DNA of 64,000 bases, taken from assembly GCA_902476265.1 (NCBI GenBank), contig CABSCP010000010.1, positions 1 to 64,000 on the forward strand, in the 5' to 3' direction. The notes beneath the pieces are model-generated. The model had not been told where the DNA came from. It saw nothing but the letters and a program-made list of their open reading frames with translations, and did no database searches. The translations under genes and the position numbers were made by a program. Shown piece by piece: positions 51,913-61,614 of this stretch (positions within the stretch are counted from its first letter, which is position 1; each line of letters starts with the position of its first letter). The stretch comes from an uncultured Lachnospiraceae bacterium (GTDB taxonomy: Bacteria; Bacillota; Clostridia; Lachnospirales; Lachnospiraceae).

Positions 51913-53736
51913 TCATGTTGTACTTCTCAGCCTTTCCGTCAGATTCGTAAAATCAGACGGTCCCGCTTCCAGTACAAACGTGTGGAATTTCAGCGGGGTG
52001 AAATCTTTTCCCCACTGGGCTTTGGCGCGTTCCCGCAGCGCCGTCATTTCCAGATATCCCACATAGTATTTCAGATAGGCGGCAGGAGAGGTGCGGATAT
52101 AGTCATAAACACGCTGGGCGGTTTCTCCGGCCAGTCCGAAGGAATCCAGAGAACGCAGGATATCCTCCCGGGTGGCGCCATAATAATGAAGGGAAACGTC
52201 CAGCAGGGAAAACAGATTGATCTGCAGATCCCGCTGAGTGGAGGCCAGGCTGCACAGCAGGGAAGCGGCGGTTTCGGAATCCGCCCCCGATAAAAGCTGT
52301 GCAGCGTAATCGTAAGAAAGATGTTCGGTATAATAGGCCCAGCCTTCCACATAGCCGCCGTAAAAAAGGACTTCTCTGACAGGCTGTTCCTTCTGATTGG
52401 ATGCGTACAGGGAGGAATAAACGGTCTGATATAAGTGCCCCGGATAGCCTTCATGCGCCAGGGTGGTATAAAGTTCGATTCCTTCCGAGGTGGAGGAACG
52501 ATTGATACAGATTGTGTTGTGGTTTAAATCGTCAATGGGAGGCGTCATATAAAAGGCCGGACTGGTATACTGCTCCAGCGCGGTATCCACATCCTTGATG
52601 GTGCAGTTGATCTTATCGGATGACAGCGCCGACAGGGGAGGAAAATCCTCCCGCATCCGTTTTTGCAGATCAGTGAGGATGGCGGAGGGGTCGGAAAGAG
52701 GAAAGCTGTTGACCAGCATGGTGAAATCCGGCGGATTTCCGGTCATAGTACGATATTTTTCCAGCAAACTTTTTAATTCTTCATATTTTTTCTGAAAGCT
52801 TTTTTGTAAAAGGACATAGATCCCATCCATATCCTGTGTGGAACCGGTGGTCCGTTTCACCAGCCAGGCATAATAATCCCTGCCGTCCGGCTTTTCACAC
52901 AATCCGCCGTCATAGCGTCCCGTCCCGGATAAAAGGAGCATGTCATTGGCCAGCTTTTCATACGCGGGCAGGACCACGGAGGACAAAAGACGGTCATTTT
53001 GCGCCAGATAATCGGTTCTTTCCTGCTTTGTGATCACTTTTTCCTGACAGAGACGGTCCAGACGGGTACGGAAAGTGGCCTGGAGAAAGTGGGTTCCGGA
53101 AGAAAGAGCGCCGGCATCCATGATGGAACTGCACTGGGCGGCTACATTTTCCGCATCCTCGGCGGTCATAAAAAAACCGGCCCGGGATTTTTCCGTCTCA
53201 TAATCAGTCAGTCCCTGCAGATAGGGGCCGGTGGATTGAAGCAGGGAAAGATAGGTGTCCACATCTTCCTTTGTACGGAAGGTATACTCTGCAAAAAGCA
53301 GGGGGAGTTCGCTCTGCATGCCCGAGGAAGGGGAAAGAGGTTCCTCATAGTACAGGAATTTCTGCCCGTTCAGGTCCTGCTGCAAATAGGAAAAAAGCAG
53401 GTCATAGGTATAGCGGTCCTCTTTTTTCAGCCGTTTGGGATCGATTTGTTCCAGCCGGTACAAAAAGTTTTGAGCTGCGTTTTCGGACTGCTGTGAGGAC
53501 AGCCCGGAATAGACGGGCAGAGCCGCTTTTTTTAAGGAGATGCCGAATGCTTCCGGGCTTGCCAGTGTGAAATGAAGGCTCAGGGCATCATTTTCCAACG
53601 ACTGGGAAAAAAAGGTGTCAGTCATGCGATGAAAGCGGAAACCGTCAAACCCGTGACAGAAGAAAATGCCGAGAAAGAGGGCCAGGGAGACGGTCAGGGA
53701 AAGCAACAGGATTTTTGTCTTTTTCAAAATAAACAT
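51913..53736 (-). CDS. DUF885 family metallopeptidase-like protein
   Basis: A 607-aa exported or membrane-anchored protein with an N-terminal hydrophobic segment (~8-27) and no lipobox. The DUF885 metal-binding motif AHEGYPGH (H428, E429) is intact, with further acidic residues in the usual C-terminal region (EGWAYYTEHLSYD). Family members are zinc-dependent peptidases or peptidase-like proteins of little-known specificity. It is transcribed alone, convergent to the MarR gene and divergent from transketolase. Confidence 0.87.
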   Translation of the reverse strand: MFILKKTKILLLSLTVSLALFLGIFFCHGFDGFRFHRMTDTFFSQSLENDALSLHFTLASPEAFGISLKKAALPVYSGLSSQQSENAAQNFLYRLEQIDPKRLKKEDRYTYDLLFSYLQQDLNGQKFLYYEEPLSPSSGMQSELPLLFAEYTFRTKEDVDTYLSLLQSTGPYLQGLTDYETEKSRAGFFMTAEDAENVAAQCSSIMDAGALSSGTHFLQATFRTRLDRLCQEKVITKQERTDYLAQNDRLLSSVVLPAYEKLANDMLLLSGTGRYDGGLCEKPDGRDYYAWLVKRTTGSTQDMDGIYVLLQKSFQKKYEELKSLLEKYRTMTGNPPDFTMLVNSFPLSDPSAILTDLQKRMREDFPPLSALSSDKINCTIKDVDTALEQYTSPAFYMTPPIDDLNHNTICINRSSTSEGIELYTTLAHEGYPGHLYQTVYSSLYASNQKEQPVREVLFYGGYVEGWAYYTEHLSYDYAAQLLSGADSETAASLLCSLASTQRDLQINLFSLLDVSLHYYGATREDILRSLDSFGLAGETAQRVYDYIRTSPAAYLKYYVGYLEMTALRERAKAQWGKDFTPLKFHTFVLEAGPSDFTNLTERLRSTT

Positions 53737-53859
53737 CCGGATATGTTTTGTAAATATCTATGACAGGAAGAGAATTTTTATGAGAGTTGTAATAATGTCG
53801 TTTAAAACGGTAAATTATTATTTTTATCCGTACAAAACATAGAATGAAGGGTAAAAGGG

Positions 53860-53889
53860 TTGACGGTCAAAGGTAAAGTGTGGTACAAG
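53860..53889 (+). promoter_or_regulatory. Candidate promoter of the transketolase operon
   Basis: TTGACG (5/6), 18-bp spacer, TACAAG (4/6), about 60 bases before the first ATG. Moderate fit only. Confidence 0.4.
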
Positions 53890-53949
53890 ATAGGTTGGAT
53901 AACGTTTTTTAAACAGTAGGAATGGGTAACTAAATGGAGGAAAGCACAA

Positions 53950-54789
53950 ATGGATAACTTACAGCTTGCCCGGATGGCAAACGAAGTCCGTAAGGGCATT
54001 GTGACCGCGGTGCACGGCGCAAAGGCCGGACATCCCGGCGGATCTTTGTCCGCAGCGGATATTTTCACTTATCTGTATTTTGAGGAAATGAATATTGATC
54101 CCGCGGATCCGAAAATGGAAGACAGGGATCGTTTTGTACTGTCAAAAGGGCATACGGCGCCCGGTCTGTATTCCGCTCTTGCTAACAGGGGCTATTTCCC
54201 GGTAGAGGATCTGCCCACACTGCGTCACCTGGGCTCTTATCTGCAGGGCCATCCCAGTCTGCAGTACATCCCCGGTGTAGACATGTCTTCCGGTTCCCTG
54301 GGACAGGGCATTTCCGCAGCGGTAGGCATGGCATTGGGCGCAAAGTTATCCAACAGGGATTTCCGTGTATATACATTACTTGGCGACGGTGAGATTCAGG
54401 AAGGCCAGGTATGGGAAGCGTCCATGTTCGCAGGCCATAGAAAGCTGGACAACCTGGTTGTGATTGTGGACAACAACGGGCTGCAGATCGACGGAAAGAT
54501 CGACGATGTCTGCTCCCCCTATCCCATTGACAAGAAGTTTGAAGCGTTCAACTTCCATGTGATCAATGTGGAGGACGGTAACGACATGCAGCAGCTCCGG
54601 GAAGCTTTTGCTGAGGCGAAGGCCACAAAGGGGATGCCCACAGCAATCATCGCCCATACATTAAAGGGAAAAGGCGTTTCCTTTATGGAAGGACAGGCCG
54701 GATGGCACGGCAAAGCGCCCAACGACGAAGAATATAAGATCGCCATGGCGGATCTGGAAAGGATCGGTGAAGCATTATGTCAGAAGTAA
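53950..54789 (+). CDS. Transketolase, N-terminal (thiamine pyrophosphate binding) subunit
   Basis: A 279-aa protein equal to the first half of transketolase. It binds thiamine pyrophosphate through GDGEIQEGQVWEA to NN in VIVDNNGLQIDG. With the next gene's product it moves two-carbon ketol units between sugar phosphates (non-oxidative pentose phosphate pathway). GKGHTAPG-type text (SKGHTAPGLYS) and the substrate-side histidine in VHGAKAGHPGG are present. A TGGAGGAAAG site precedes the ATG. It overlaps the second subunit by 13 bases. Confidence 0.95.
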   Translation: MDNLQLARMANEVRKGIVTAVHGAKAGHPGGSLSAADIFTYLYFEEMNIDPADPKMEDRDRFVLSKGHTAPGLYSALANRGYFPVEDLPTLRHLGSYLQGHPSLQYIPGVDMSSGSLGQGISAAVGMALGAKLSNRDFRVYTLLGDGEIQEGQVWEASMFAGHRKLDNLVVIVDNNGLQIDGKIDDVCSPYPIDKKFEAFNFHVINVEDGNDMQQLREAFAEAKATKGMPTAIIAHTLKGKGVSFMEGQAGWHGKAPNDEEYKIAMADLERIGEALCQK

Positions 54790-55721
54790 AGAAAGTTGCA
54801 ACCAGAGAAGCCTACGGAGAAGCGCTGGCGGAATTTGGCGAAAGCTATCCCGATCTGGTGGTGCTGGACGCGGACCTTGCGGCGGCTACCAAAACAGGCG
54901 TATTTAAAAAGAAATATCCCGAAAGACACATCGACTGCGGGATTGCGGAATCGAATATGATGGGCATTGCGGCAGGACTTTCCCTGACCGGAAAAATCCC
55001 GGTGGCCAGCACTTTTGCCATGTTTGCGGCGGGCCGTGCGTTCGAGCAGGTGAGAAACTCCATCGGTTATCCCCACTTAAACGTGAAGATCGGCGCGACC
55101 CATGCGGGCATCACAGTAGGGGAGGACGGCGCGTCCCATCAGTGTAATGAAGATATCGCACTTATGAGGACGATCCCCGGTATGGTAATTTTAAACCCTG
55201 CGGATGCGGTGGAAGCCAGAGCATGTGTGAAGGCGGCGCTGGATCATGAAGGCCCTGTCTATATGCGTTTCGGCCGTGCGGCTGTGCCGGTGATCAATGA
55301 CCGTCCCGATTACAACTTTGAAATCGGAAAAGGAGTAGTTCTGCGCGAAGGAACGGATGTGACAATTGTAGCCACCGGCATCATGGTGGCATCCAGCCTG
55401 GAAGCTGCTGAAAAACTGGCGGCGGAAGGAATCAGCGCAGAGGTCATCAATATCTGCACCATCAAACCTCTGGATAAGGAACTGATTGCGGCAAGCGCGA
55501 AGAAGACCGGAAAAGTGGTGACAGCGGAAGAACATTCTGTCATCGGCGGCCTGGGCGGCGCGGTTTGTGAAGCGCTGGCGGAGACCGTACCGGTTCCTGT
55601 GTGCAGAATCGGTATCAACGATGTATTCGGAGAATCCGGTTCCGCATCGGCACTTTTAGTGAAGTATGGCCTGGACGGTGAAGGCGTTTACAATAAAGTA
55701 AAAGCATTTTTAAACAGATAA
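54777..55721 (+). CDS. Transketolase, C-terminal (pyrimidine-binding) subunit
   Basis: A 314-aa protein equal to the pyrimidine-binding and C-terminal domains of transketolase. It has AESNMMGIAAGLSLTGK, FAMFAAGRAFEQVR with the conserved catalytic-site glutamate region, and EEHSVIGGLGGAV in the last domain. The start lies inside the end of the first subunit gene, ensuring matched amounts. Split transketolases are common in Clostridia. The operon continues into ribulose-phosphate epimerase. Confidence 0.95.
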   Translation: MSEVKKVATREAYGEALAEFGESYPDLVVLDADLAAATKTGVFKKKYPERHIDCGIAESNMMGIAAGLSLTGKIPVASTFAMFAAGRAFEQVRNSIGYPHLNVKIGATHAGITVGEDGASHQCNEDIALMRTIPGMVILNPADAVEARACVKAALDHEGPVYMRFGRAAVPVINDRPDYNFEIGKGVVLREGTDVTIVATGIMVASSLEAAEKLAAEGISAEVINICTIKPLDKELIAASAKKTGKVVTAEEHSVIGGLGGAVCEALAETVPVPVCRIGINDVFGESGSASALLVKYGLDGEGVYNKVKAFLNR

Positions 55722-55734
55722 AGAGGAAGATTGC

Positions 55735-56397
55735 ATGGAAAATATTTTGGCTCCGTCAATTTTGGCGGCCGATGTGATGCGTTTGGGGGAACAGATCAGG
55801 CAGGTGCAGGACGCGGGGGCGAAATACCTGCACATAGATGTCATGGACGGCGTTTTTGTACCGTCCCTGTCCTATGGGGTATGCGTCGTGGAGTCCATAA
55901 GGAAATCCAGCGATATGGTGCTGGATGTGCATCTGATGATTGTGAATCCCGAGCGGTATGTGGAGGCTTTTGCCAAAGCCGGAGCCGATATCATCACCGT
56001 GCATCTGGAAGCCTGCAGCGATTTAAAAAAGACGTTCCGCATGATCCACAGCCTGGGCTGCAGGGCGGGACTGTCCATTAAGCCTGACACTCCCGTGAAA
56101 GCGGTTGAGGCCTATCTGGATCAGATAGATCTGCTGCTGATCATGAGTGTGGAACCGGGATTTGGCGGACAGAAATATTTCCCGGAATCCACATCCCGAA
56201 TCCGGGAAGCGGCAGCTTTAATTTCCCAGAAAGGGGTGCAGCTTGATCTGGAAGTGGACGGCGGCATTACGACAGAAAACGTGCGCCGTGTGCTGGAAGC
56301 GGGGGCGAATGTGATTGTGGCGGGGTCCGCCATTTTTCACAATCCGTCTGAGAATGCGGCGGCTTTTATGGAAATACTGAAGGAAGAGCAGAAATAG
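55735..56397 (+). CDS. rpe: Ribulose-phosphate 3-epimerase
   Basis: A 220-aa TIM-barrel enzyme interconverting ribulose 5-phosphate and xylulose 5-phosphate, the substrate of transketolase. Signatures are LAPSILAADVMRLGEQI, HIDVMDGVFVPSLS, LDVHLMIVNPERYV, MSVEPGFGGQKYF and VDGGI. It lies 13 bases after the transketolase gene and completes a small pentose phosphate operon. It has the usual length for the family. Confidence 0.96.
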   Translation: MENILAPSILAADVMRLGEQIRQVQDAGAKYLHIDVMDGVFVPSLSYGVCVVESIRKSSDMVLDVHLMIVNPERYVEAFAKAGADIITVHLEACSDLKKTFRMIHSLGCRAGLSIKPDTPVKAVEAYLDQIDLLLIMSVEPGFGGQKYFPESTSRIREAAALISQKGVQLDLEVDGGITTENVRRVLEAGANVIVAGSAIFHNPSENAAAFMEILKEEQK

Positions 56398-56409
56398 TTT
56401 TTAAAAGCA

Positions 56410-56450
56410 AAAACCGCTGGTTGGCAGAAAATATGCCGGCCGGCGGTTTT
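56410..56450 (+). terminator. Terminator after the transketolase-rpe operon
   Basis: AAAACCGC (56410-56417) pairs with GCGGTTTT (56443-56450), with inner GGC/GCC pairing. Confidence 0.7.
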
Positions 56451-56494
56451 CCTGCAACAGGAAGGAATTTGGTTTGGAAAAAGCGGGGGAGAAG

Positions 56495-57172
56495 ATGGAC
56501 AAAATTCTGATCGTGGAGGATGAAAAACTCATCCGGGAAGAGTTGAGGGACATTTTGGAAAACGAAGGATATGCAGCGGAATATGTGACGGATTTTTCAG
56601 ATGTCTGTGGGCAGATCAAGGAGAAAAGCCCGGATCTCATTCTGCTGGACGTGAACCTGCCTGTACAGGACGGCTATCGATTATGCACCGCAATCAGAAA
56701 ATTTAGCCGGATCCCAATCCTGTTTCTCACCGGCAGGGATACGGCCATGGATGAGCTGCAGGCATTAACCCTGGGCGGCGACGATTATATGGCAAAGCCC
56801 TTTCATGTGCCGGTCCTGCTGGCGCGCATCCGGCTGCTCCTGGGCAAAAGGAAAGGCACAGAGCAAAAGGGATATCTGGACTATAAGGGGATCCGGCTTT
56901 TTTTTATTGCAGGGACGGTGGAATATGAAGGCAGAAAAGCCGAACTGACGAAAACAGAACTGAAAATCATGTATTATCTTTTCAGCCATCCGCAGGAGAT
57001 TGTGCCGCGGATAGAACTTGTGGAGTATCTCTGGGATAACGGAGTCCATCTGGACGATAACACCCTCAGCGTGAATGTGGGGCGCATCCGGGAAAAGCTG
57101 AGCAACATCGGAGCAGGAGAACTGATACAGACCAGGCGGGGACTGGGATATAAGCTTGCAGCACAGGATTAG
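56495..57172 (+). CDS. OmpR-family response regulator (BceR-like)
   Basis: A 225-aa regulator and the first gene of a Bce-type module. It starts MDKILIVEDEKLIREEL, with phosphoacceptor D52 in LLDVNLPVQDG and lysine in DDYMAKPF; the winged helix ends TRRGLGYKL. The ATG at 56495 has GGGGGAG upstream; a TTG seven codons earlier is possible. The next genes encode an intramembrane-type sensor kinase and an FtsX ABC transporter, the arrangement known to sense and resist cell-wall-active peptides such as bacitracin. Confidence 0.92.
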   Translation: MDKILIVEDEKLIREELRDILENEGYAAEYVTDFSDVCGQIKEKSPDLILLDVNLPVQDGYRLCTAIRKFSRIPILFLTGRDTAMDELQALTLGGDDYMAKPFHVPVLLARIRLLLGKRKGTEQKGYLDYKGIRLFFIAGTVEYEGRKAELTKTELKIMYYLFSHPQEIVPRIELVEYLWDNGVHLDDNTLSVNVGRIREKLSNIGAGELIQTRRGLGYKLAAQD

Positions 57173-57204
57173 GATATAAAAAAGAAAATCCGGAGGGTTT
57201 CATT

Positions 57205-58230
57205 ATGACATTCAGGGAATTTGTACAGGAGAATAGCGGGGTGCTTCTGATCTGTGGGGCAGGAGGCCTTTTTTTGACTTTTTTTCTATATTTTTTCGGC
57301 CTTGGGGCAGCGGAAATCATTCTTCTGTGGATCTGCTTTGTGATGACTGTAGGGTGCTGTTTTGGGTTCCGCTTTTGTAGCACGAAAAAGCGGCTGGATG
57401 AGCTGGAAGCCCTGATGGATTCGCTGGACCGAAAATATTTGTTCGCTCAGATTGCAGATGCGCCCGTTTCCGTGGTGGAGAAAAAATATTTCGCCTTTTT
57501 GCAGGCCGCTTTAAAAAGTATGTCGGACGAAATTGCTCAAAATATCCGGCAGCAAGAAGAATACAGGGAATTTGTGGAACAGTGGGTTCATGAAATTAAG
57601 GTCCCTGTTACCGGAATCAATCTGATCTGTGAAAATGACAGGAATGAAAATACCCGAAAAATATTGGCCCAGACGGAACGGGTGGAACAGGATGTGGAGC
57701 TGGTACTATTCTATGCCAGGCTGGGGCAGGAGGAAAAGGATTTTCTGGTGAAGGAAGTGGATCTGAACCGCTGTGTGCAGGAAGCGCTGGGGCAGAACAA
57801 ACAGCTGCTGATCGGCAACGGCGTCCGGGCGGAGACGGACGGGGTGAGGGACCGCGTTTATTCCGATGAAAAATGGCTTGTTTTTATCCTGAACCAGCTT
57901 TTAAGCAACAGTGTCAAATACCGCAGCCACAGGCCTCCGGTGATCCGGTTCGCTTCGGAAAGTACAGAACAGCACATCATTTTTACCGTGACGGATAACG
58001 GAAGAGGAATCCGGGAAAGTGAGATACAAAGAGTGTTTGAAAAAGGCTTTGTGGGGAGTAACGGCAGAGCACAAAACCGCTCTACGGGACTTGGCCTTTA
58101 TCTGTGCCGACAGTTTTGCGCCCGGCTGGGGATCGGGATTACGATTGCGTCTAAGGAAGGTGAGTATACCTCGGTTTCCCTGTATTTTCCCAGAGGGGAG
58201 ACGGAGGCGGCAAAGCTTTCGGAAGCTTGA
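57205..58230 (+). CDS. Intramembrane-sensing histidine kinase (BceS-like)
   Basis: A 341-aa kinase with two close transmembrane helices (about 15-34 and 38-56) and almost no loop between them, as in BceS. Such kinases read the state of their ABC transporter rather than a free ligand. H129 lies in EQWVHEIKVPVTG. The ATPase region has LLSNSVKYRSHRPP, DNGRGI and RSTGLGLYLCRQFCARLG. CCGGAGG precedes the ATG. The gene is 32 bases after the regulator. Confidence 0.92.
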   Translation: MTFREFVQENSGVLLICGAGGLFLTFFLYFFGLGAAEIILLWICFVMTVGCCFGFRFCSTKKRLDELEALMDSLDRKYLFAQIADAPVSVVEKKYFAFLQAALKSMSDEIAQNIRQQEEYREFVEQWVHEIKVPVTGINLICENDRNENTRKILAQTERVEQDVELVLFYARLGQEEKDFLVKEVDLNRCVQEALGQNKQLLIGNGVRAETDGVRDRVYSDEKWLVFILNQLLSNSVKYRSHRPPVIRFASESTEQHIIFTVTDNGRGIRESEIQRVFEKGFVGSNGRAQNRSTGLGLYLCRQFCARLGIGITIASKEGEYTSVSLYFPRGETEAAKLSEA

Positions 58231-58288
58231 ATTTGCAATCTGCCGAAAGGGCGAATCTGACAATTTTGTTAGGTTAAAACGGGTCACA

Positions 58289-58319
58289 TTGATACCATAA
58301 AAAAACGGTACCATATAAA
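58289..58319 (+). promoter_or_regulatory. Candidate regulated promoter of the Bce-like ABC operon
   Basis: TTGATA (58289) and TATAAA (58314) are 19 bases apart, suboptimal. Direct copies of TACCATA at 58293 and 58309 (16-bp period) overlap the spacer and could bind the OmpR-type regulator. An imperfect stem, CAGTGA to TCACTG, lies in the leader before 58372. Confidence 0.4.
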
Positions 58320-58371
58320 ATGGAGCTGTCAGTGAGAAAAAAATGCAGTCACTGCAAAAAGGAGGCTCCAA

Positions 58372-58788
58372 ATGGACAAAAAAAGATTGACGGCAGGGGT
58401 TGCCTGTGTGATTCTGGCAGCGATGGTTTTGGGTATCGTAATGCAGACGATGGGAAAAGCGGTACGGGAAGGAACTCCCTACTCCCGGACGGAAGTGGAA
58501 TATGTGCGGGAAGAGGGGAAAATCACACAGATTGAAGTGAGAGGAAAAATTCCATGGGGAAATCTGACCGCGGAAGAGGAAAGGGAGACGAGACAGGATG
58601 ACCGGGGGAAAAACAGTGAAGTGATCGAAAGATATAGAATAAAATCCGGATTTTCCCTGCGACGCGGCATGTCGCTGAAAATTTCCCCGGAGATTTCAGA
58701 GGATATTCACCACACTTATATTCTGGAATTTGCAGATCGGGAAATCATTGTGAGAGATGGCCTGTGGGCAGGGGAGGAAGCGGAATGA
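58372..58788 (+). CDS. Membrane-anchored protein of unknown function in Bce-like module
   Basis: A 138-aa protein with one N-terminal hydrophobic segment (~8-27) and an extracytoplasmic, charged, probably beta-rich part. No family recognised; it broadly resembles small YxeA-like companions of Bce systems only in size and position. AAAGGAGG precedes the ATG, and its TGA overlaps the ATPase start (ATGA), so it is made together with the transporter. It could be an accessory or immunity factor (inference). Confidence 0.75.
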   Translation: MDKKRLTAGVACVILAAMVLGIVMQTMGKAVREGTPYSRTEVEYVREEGKITQIEVRGKIPWGNLTAEEERETRQDDRGKNSEVIERYRIKSGFSLRRGMSLKISPEISEDIHHTYILEFADREIIVRDGLWAGEEAE

Positions 58789-59555
58789 GGAGGAAGAATA
58801 TTGCGCTTGCCGCCGACCATATTCAGAAGGTTTACGGGAATCAGGGGACGGTGACCAGAGCCTTAAACGATATCAGCTTTGAGGTGGGATACGGCGAATA
58901 TATCAGCATCATGGGGCCGTCGGGATCGGGGAAAACGACGCTGCTCAACTGTGTGTCCACCATTGACACGGTCAGTTCCGGACACATTTTCCTGGACGGA
59001 AAGGATATCACTGCGCTCGATGAGGAAGAGACAGCGGAATTCCGGAGAAAAAATCTGGGCTTTGTATTTCAGGATTTTAATCTGTTGGATACGCTGACGC
59101 TGGAAGAAAACATTGCACTGCCGCTCACATTGGCCAGGAGAACCCCTTCCGACATCAAAAAAAGAGTGGGGGAAGTTTCCGAAAAATTACAGATTGCAAA
59201 TGTGCTTGAAAAATTCCCCTATCAGGTTTCAGGCGGGCAGAAACAGAGATGCGCTTTCGCCAGAGCTGTGGCGGGAGAACCGAAACTGATCATGGCGGAT
59301 GAACCTACAGGGGCGCTGGATTTTCATTCTTCCTGTACCCTTCTGGAAATAATGGAGAAATTTAACCGGGAGCAGGACACCACGATACTGATGGTGACCC
59401 ATGACGCCTTTTGTGCCAGCTTTGCAAAGCGGATTATGTTTGTGAGGGACGGCAGAATATTTAACGAAATTCATAGGGGTGGAAAAACGCGGGAGCTGTT
59501 TTATCACGAAATCCTGGATGTGCTGTCCGCCATGGGAGGGGATAAGATATGTTAA
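58785..59555 (+). CDS. ABC transporter ATP-binding protein (BceA-like)
   Basis: A 256-aa ATPase with Walker A GPSGSGKTT, Q loop FVFQDFNLL, signature VSGGQKQR, Walker B LIMADEPTGALD and switch histidine in VTHD. The family ALNDISFEV and TLEENIALPL segments match peptide-resistance ATPases. The start at 58785 overlaps the preceding stop and has GGGGAGG upstream. It works with the permease that follows, which it overlaps by seven bases. Confidence 0.94.
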   Translation: MRRKNIALAADHIQKVYGNQGTVTRALNDISFEVGYGEYISIMGPSGSGKTTLLNCVSTIDTVSSGHIFLDGKDITALDEEETAEFRRKNLGFVFQDFNLLDTLTLEENIALPLTLARRTPSDIKKRVGEVSEKLQIANVLEKFPYQVSGGQKQRCAFARAVAGEPKLIMADEPTGALDFHSSCTLLEIMEKFNREQDTTILMVTHDAFCASFAKRIMFVRDGRIFNEIHRGGKTRELFYHEILDVLSAMGGDKIC

Positions 59556-61573
59556 GGCAGTTGTCTTTCAGAAATGTAAAAAGGCAGATGGGCGAATACC
59601 TGCTCTATATGGTAACGCTCATATGCGCAGTCGCGTTTATGTTCGCCTTTCATGCCCTGATTTTTTCGGATAAAGTCAAAGCGTTAAAAGGGATGGATGT
59701 TTTACCGCTGTTTATTGCGGCCACATCGGCGCTGATTATTTTTATCCTTGGCTGGCTTGTAAACTATATGACTAATTATATGCTTCGGAAACGCAGCAGG
59801 GAATTGGGAACCTATATGGTTCTGGGTATTTCCGGCAGGGAGATCAGAAGGCTTCTGCTGCGGGAAAACCTTCTCATGGGAGGTTTTGCGTTTCTGGCCG
59901 GGCTGGCGCCGGGCATCCTTTTATCACAGCTGCTGGAAGCGGCTTTGTGCCATGCTTTTGGGCTTTTATATGTGCCGTCCTTCCGCTTTTTGATTCCTGC
60001 AGCCGGGTTGACGCTGTTGTATTTTGGAGCGATATTTTGGGCGGCTCTTTTCCTGAATAAAAGATGGATGCGCAAATTGAAACTGACGGAACTGCTGTCT
60101 TATGATAGAATGAACGAAAGCGGATATTTGGAGGGAACGGGGAAAACGCTGCCCGTGTTTTTGACGGCGGTTCTTTCGGGGATTGCCGGAGGAACCGTAC
60201 TGCTGAAAGCGCCTTTTGGTTCCGGATACAGTGTGCTGGTTGGGCTTGTACTGATCGTACTGGGGGTATTTGGCTTCTTTATAAGCGTCCCTCCCTTTCT
60301 CGCGATGTGTTTTGAACGGGACAGGAACTGGAAATTCCAAAAGGACAGAATGCTGACCCTCCGCCTTTTTGCATCCAGGCTGGGGGAAATGAGCGTGATG
60401 ATGGCGGTCCTGTGCATTTTGTTTACGCTGGCTGCCGCCGCCTGGGGAGTCGGAATCGCCGGGGACCGGATCGCAGCAAAAAGTATTGCCGATAATCCGT
60501 TTGACCTGATGATCCTGCATCCGGGTGAAAGAAAGGATTTCTCAAAGTATGAGGAGGAGATTTCCGGCATTTCGCCGGTGGCAGACAGCTATGCCTATCC
60601 GATCTTTACCGGTGGGGGTACTGCATTTTCTGCAATTCACAAGGATGCGGTGGAACAGTTTGGAAAGCCCATGAAGGTTTCGTTTTTGGAGTTTAGCAGG
60701 GATCCTTATTTAAGGCAGAGCGATTACCGGCGGCTCCGGCAGATGCTGGGATATCCGGTCCCTGAAATGGAAGAAGGAAGCTGCTATATTCATTGCAGCC
60801 CGCTGCTTTCAAAGACATTTGAAAGATGTCTGGGAGAAAAGCAGGGAAACCTGATAAACGGAAAAACTTATACCGTGGGCGGCATTTACACGGAACCCTT
60901 TTGCCAGATGAATACCTACGGAAACGGACTGGATTATATTGTGATCGTGCCTGACGAAACAGCGGCCGGGCTGGAAATTCTGTACAGCCTTTATGTGGCC
61001 GTTACGAAAGAGCCTCTGAGCAATGAGCGGCTGGAAGAACTGGTTTTACAGGATGCGGATCTGGTCTGGCTGAACAGGACGATGGGGAAATCGGTGCCCG
61101 GTACAGACCTGTGTACTTCCCTGGTACAGGAAAATGTGGACTTTGTTTCCGGAAAGTGGGTGCAGAAAGAAACGCTGACAGGCATTTATGCACTGCTGGT
61201 CAGCCTGTTTTACCTGGCTTTTATCCTGGAGATCACAGGCAGCGCTATTCTGGGAACCCAGGTGCTTTCAAACCGGGAGAAAAAGAGGCGGAACGATCAG
61301 ATTTTGAGTAATTTGGGGATGTCTTTACAACAGATCAGAAGGCTGGAACACCGTCAGCATTTGCTGCTTTTTCTGATTCCTGCCCTGCCTGCACTGGCCA
61401 TCAGCGGATGTCTGATTTATGTGGGAGCGTCCGGAATGCAGTTCATGGCCTATGAATTGCCTGTTTTTACCGCAAAAGGATGGATTTTTGGGATCATCGG
61501 GGCAGCGGCACTGCTTTTTACAGCTTTATATATGGTTTACTATGCGGTAGTGTGTATCAGCAGCCGGGGGTAG
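59549..61573 (+). CDS. FtsX-family ABC permease (BceB-like)
   Basis: A 674-aa permease, normal for BceB. Helices fall into groups near residues 18-40, 53-75, 105-160, 205-255 and 285-310. An extracytoplasmic domain of ~215 residues follows (~315-525), then three closing helices (550-670). It begins LRQLSFRNVKRQMGEYLLYM, as usual. With the ATPase it probably frees lipid-linked wall precursors from bound antimicrobial peptide and signals flux to the kinase. Confidence 0.92.
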   Translation: MLRQLSFRNVKRQMGEYLLYMVTLICAVAFMFAFHALIFSDKVKALKGMDVLPLFIAATSALIIFILGWLVNYMTNYMLRKRSRELGTYMVLGISGREIRRLLLRENLLMGGFAFLAGLAPGILLSQLLEAALCHAFGLLYVPSFRFLIPAAGLTLLYFGAIFWAALFLNKRWMRKLKLTELLSYDRMNESGYLEGTGKTLPVFLTAVLSGIAGGTVLLKAPFGSGYSVLVGLVLIVLGVFGFFISVPPFLAMCFERDRNWKFQKDRMLTLRLFASRLGEMSVMMAVLCILFTLAAAAWGVGIAGDRIAAKSIADNPFDLMILHPGERKDFSKYEEEISGISPVADSYAYPIFTGGGTAFSAIHKDAVEQFGKPMKVSFLEFSRDPYLRQSDYRRLRQMLGYPVPEMEEGSCYIHCSPLLSKTFERCLGEKQGNLINGKTYTVGGIYTEPFCQMNTYGNGLDYIVIVPDETAAGLEILYSLYVAVTKEPLSNERLEELVLQDADLVWLNRTMGKSVPGTDLCTSLVQENVDFVSGKWVQKETLTGIYALLVSLFYLAFILEITGSAILGTQVLSNREKKRRNDQILSNLGMSLQQIRRLEHRQHLLLFLIPALPALAISGCLIYVGASGMQFMAYELPVFTAKGWIFGIIGAAALLFTALYMVYYAVVCISSRG

Positions 61574-61614
61574 AAACCGGCAGGAAGAGTCCTAAAAAAG
61601 ACAGGAGTGGAAAA

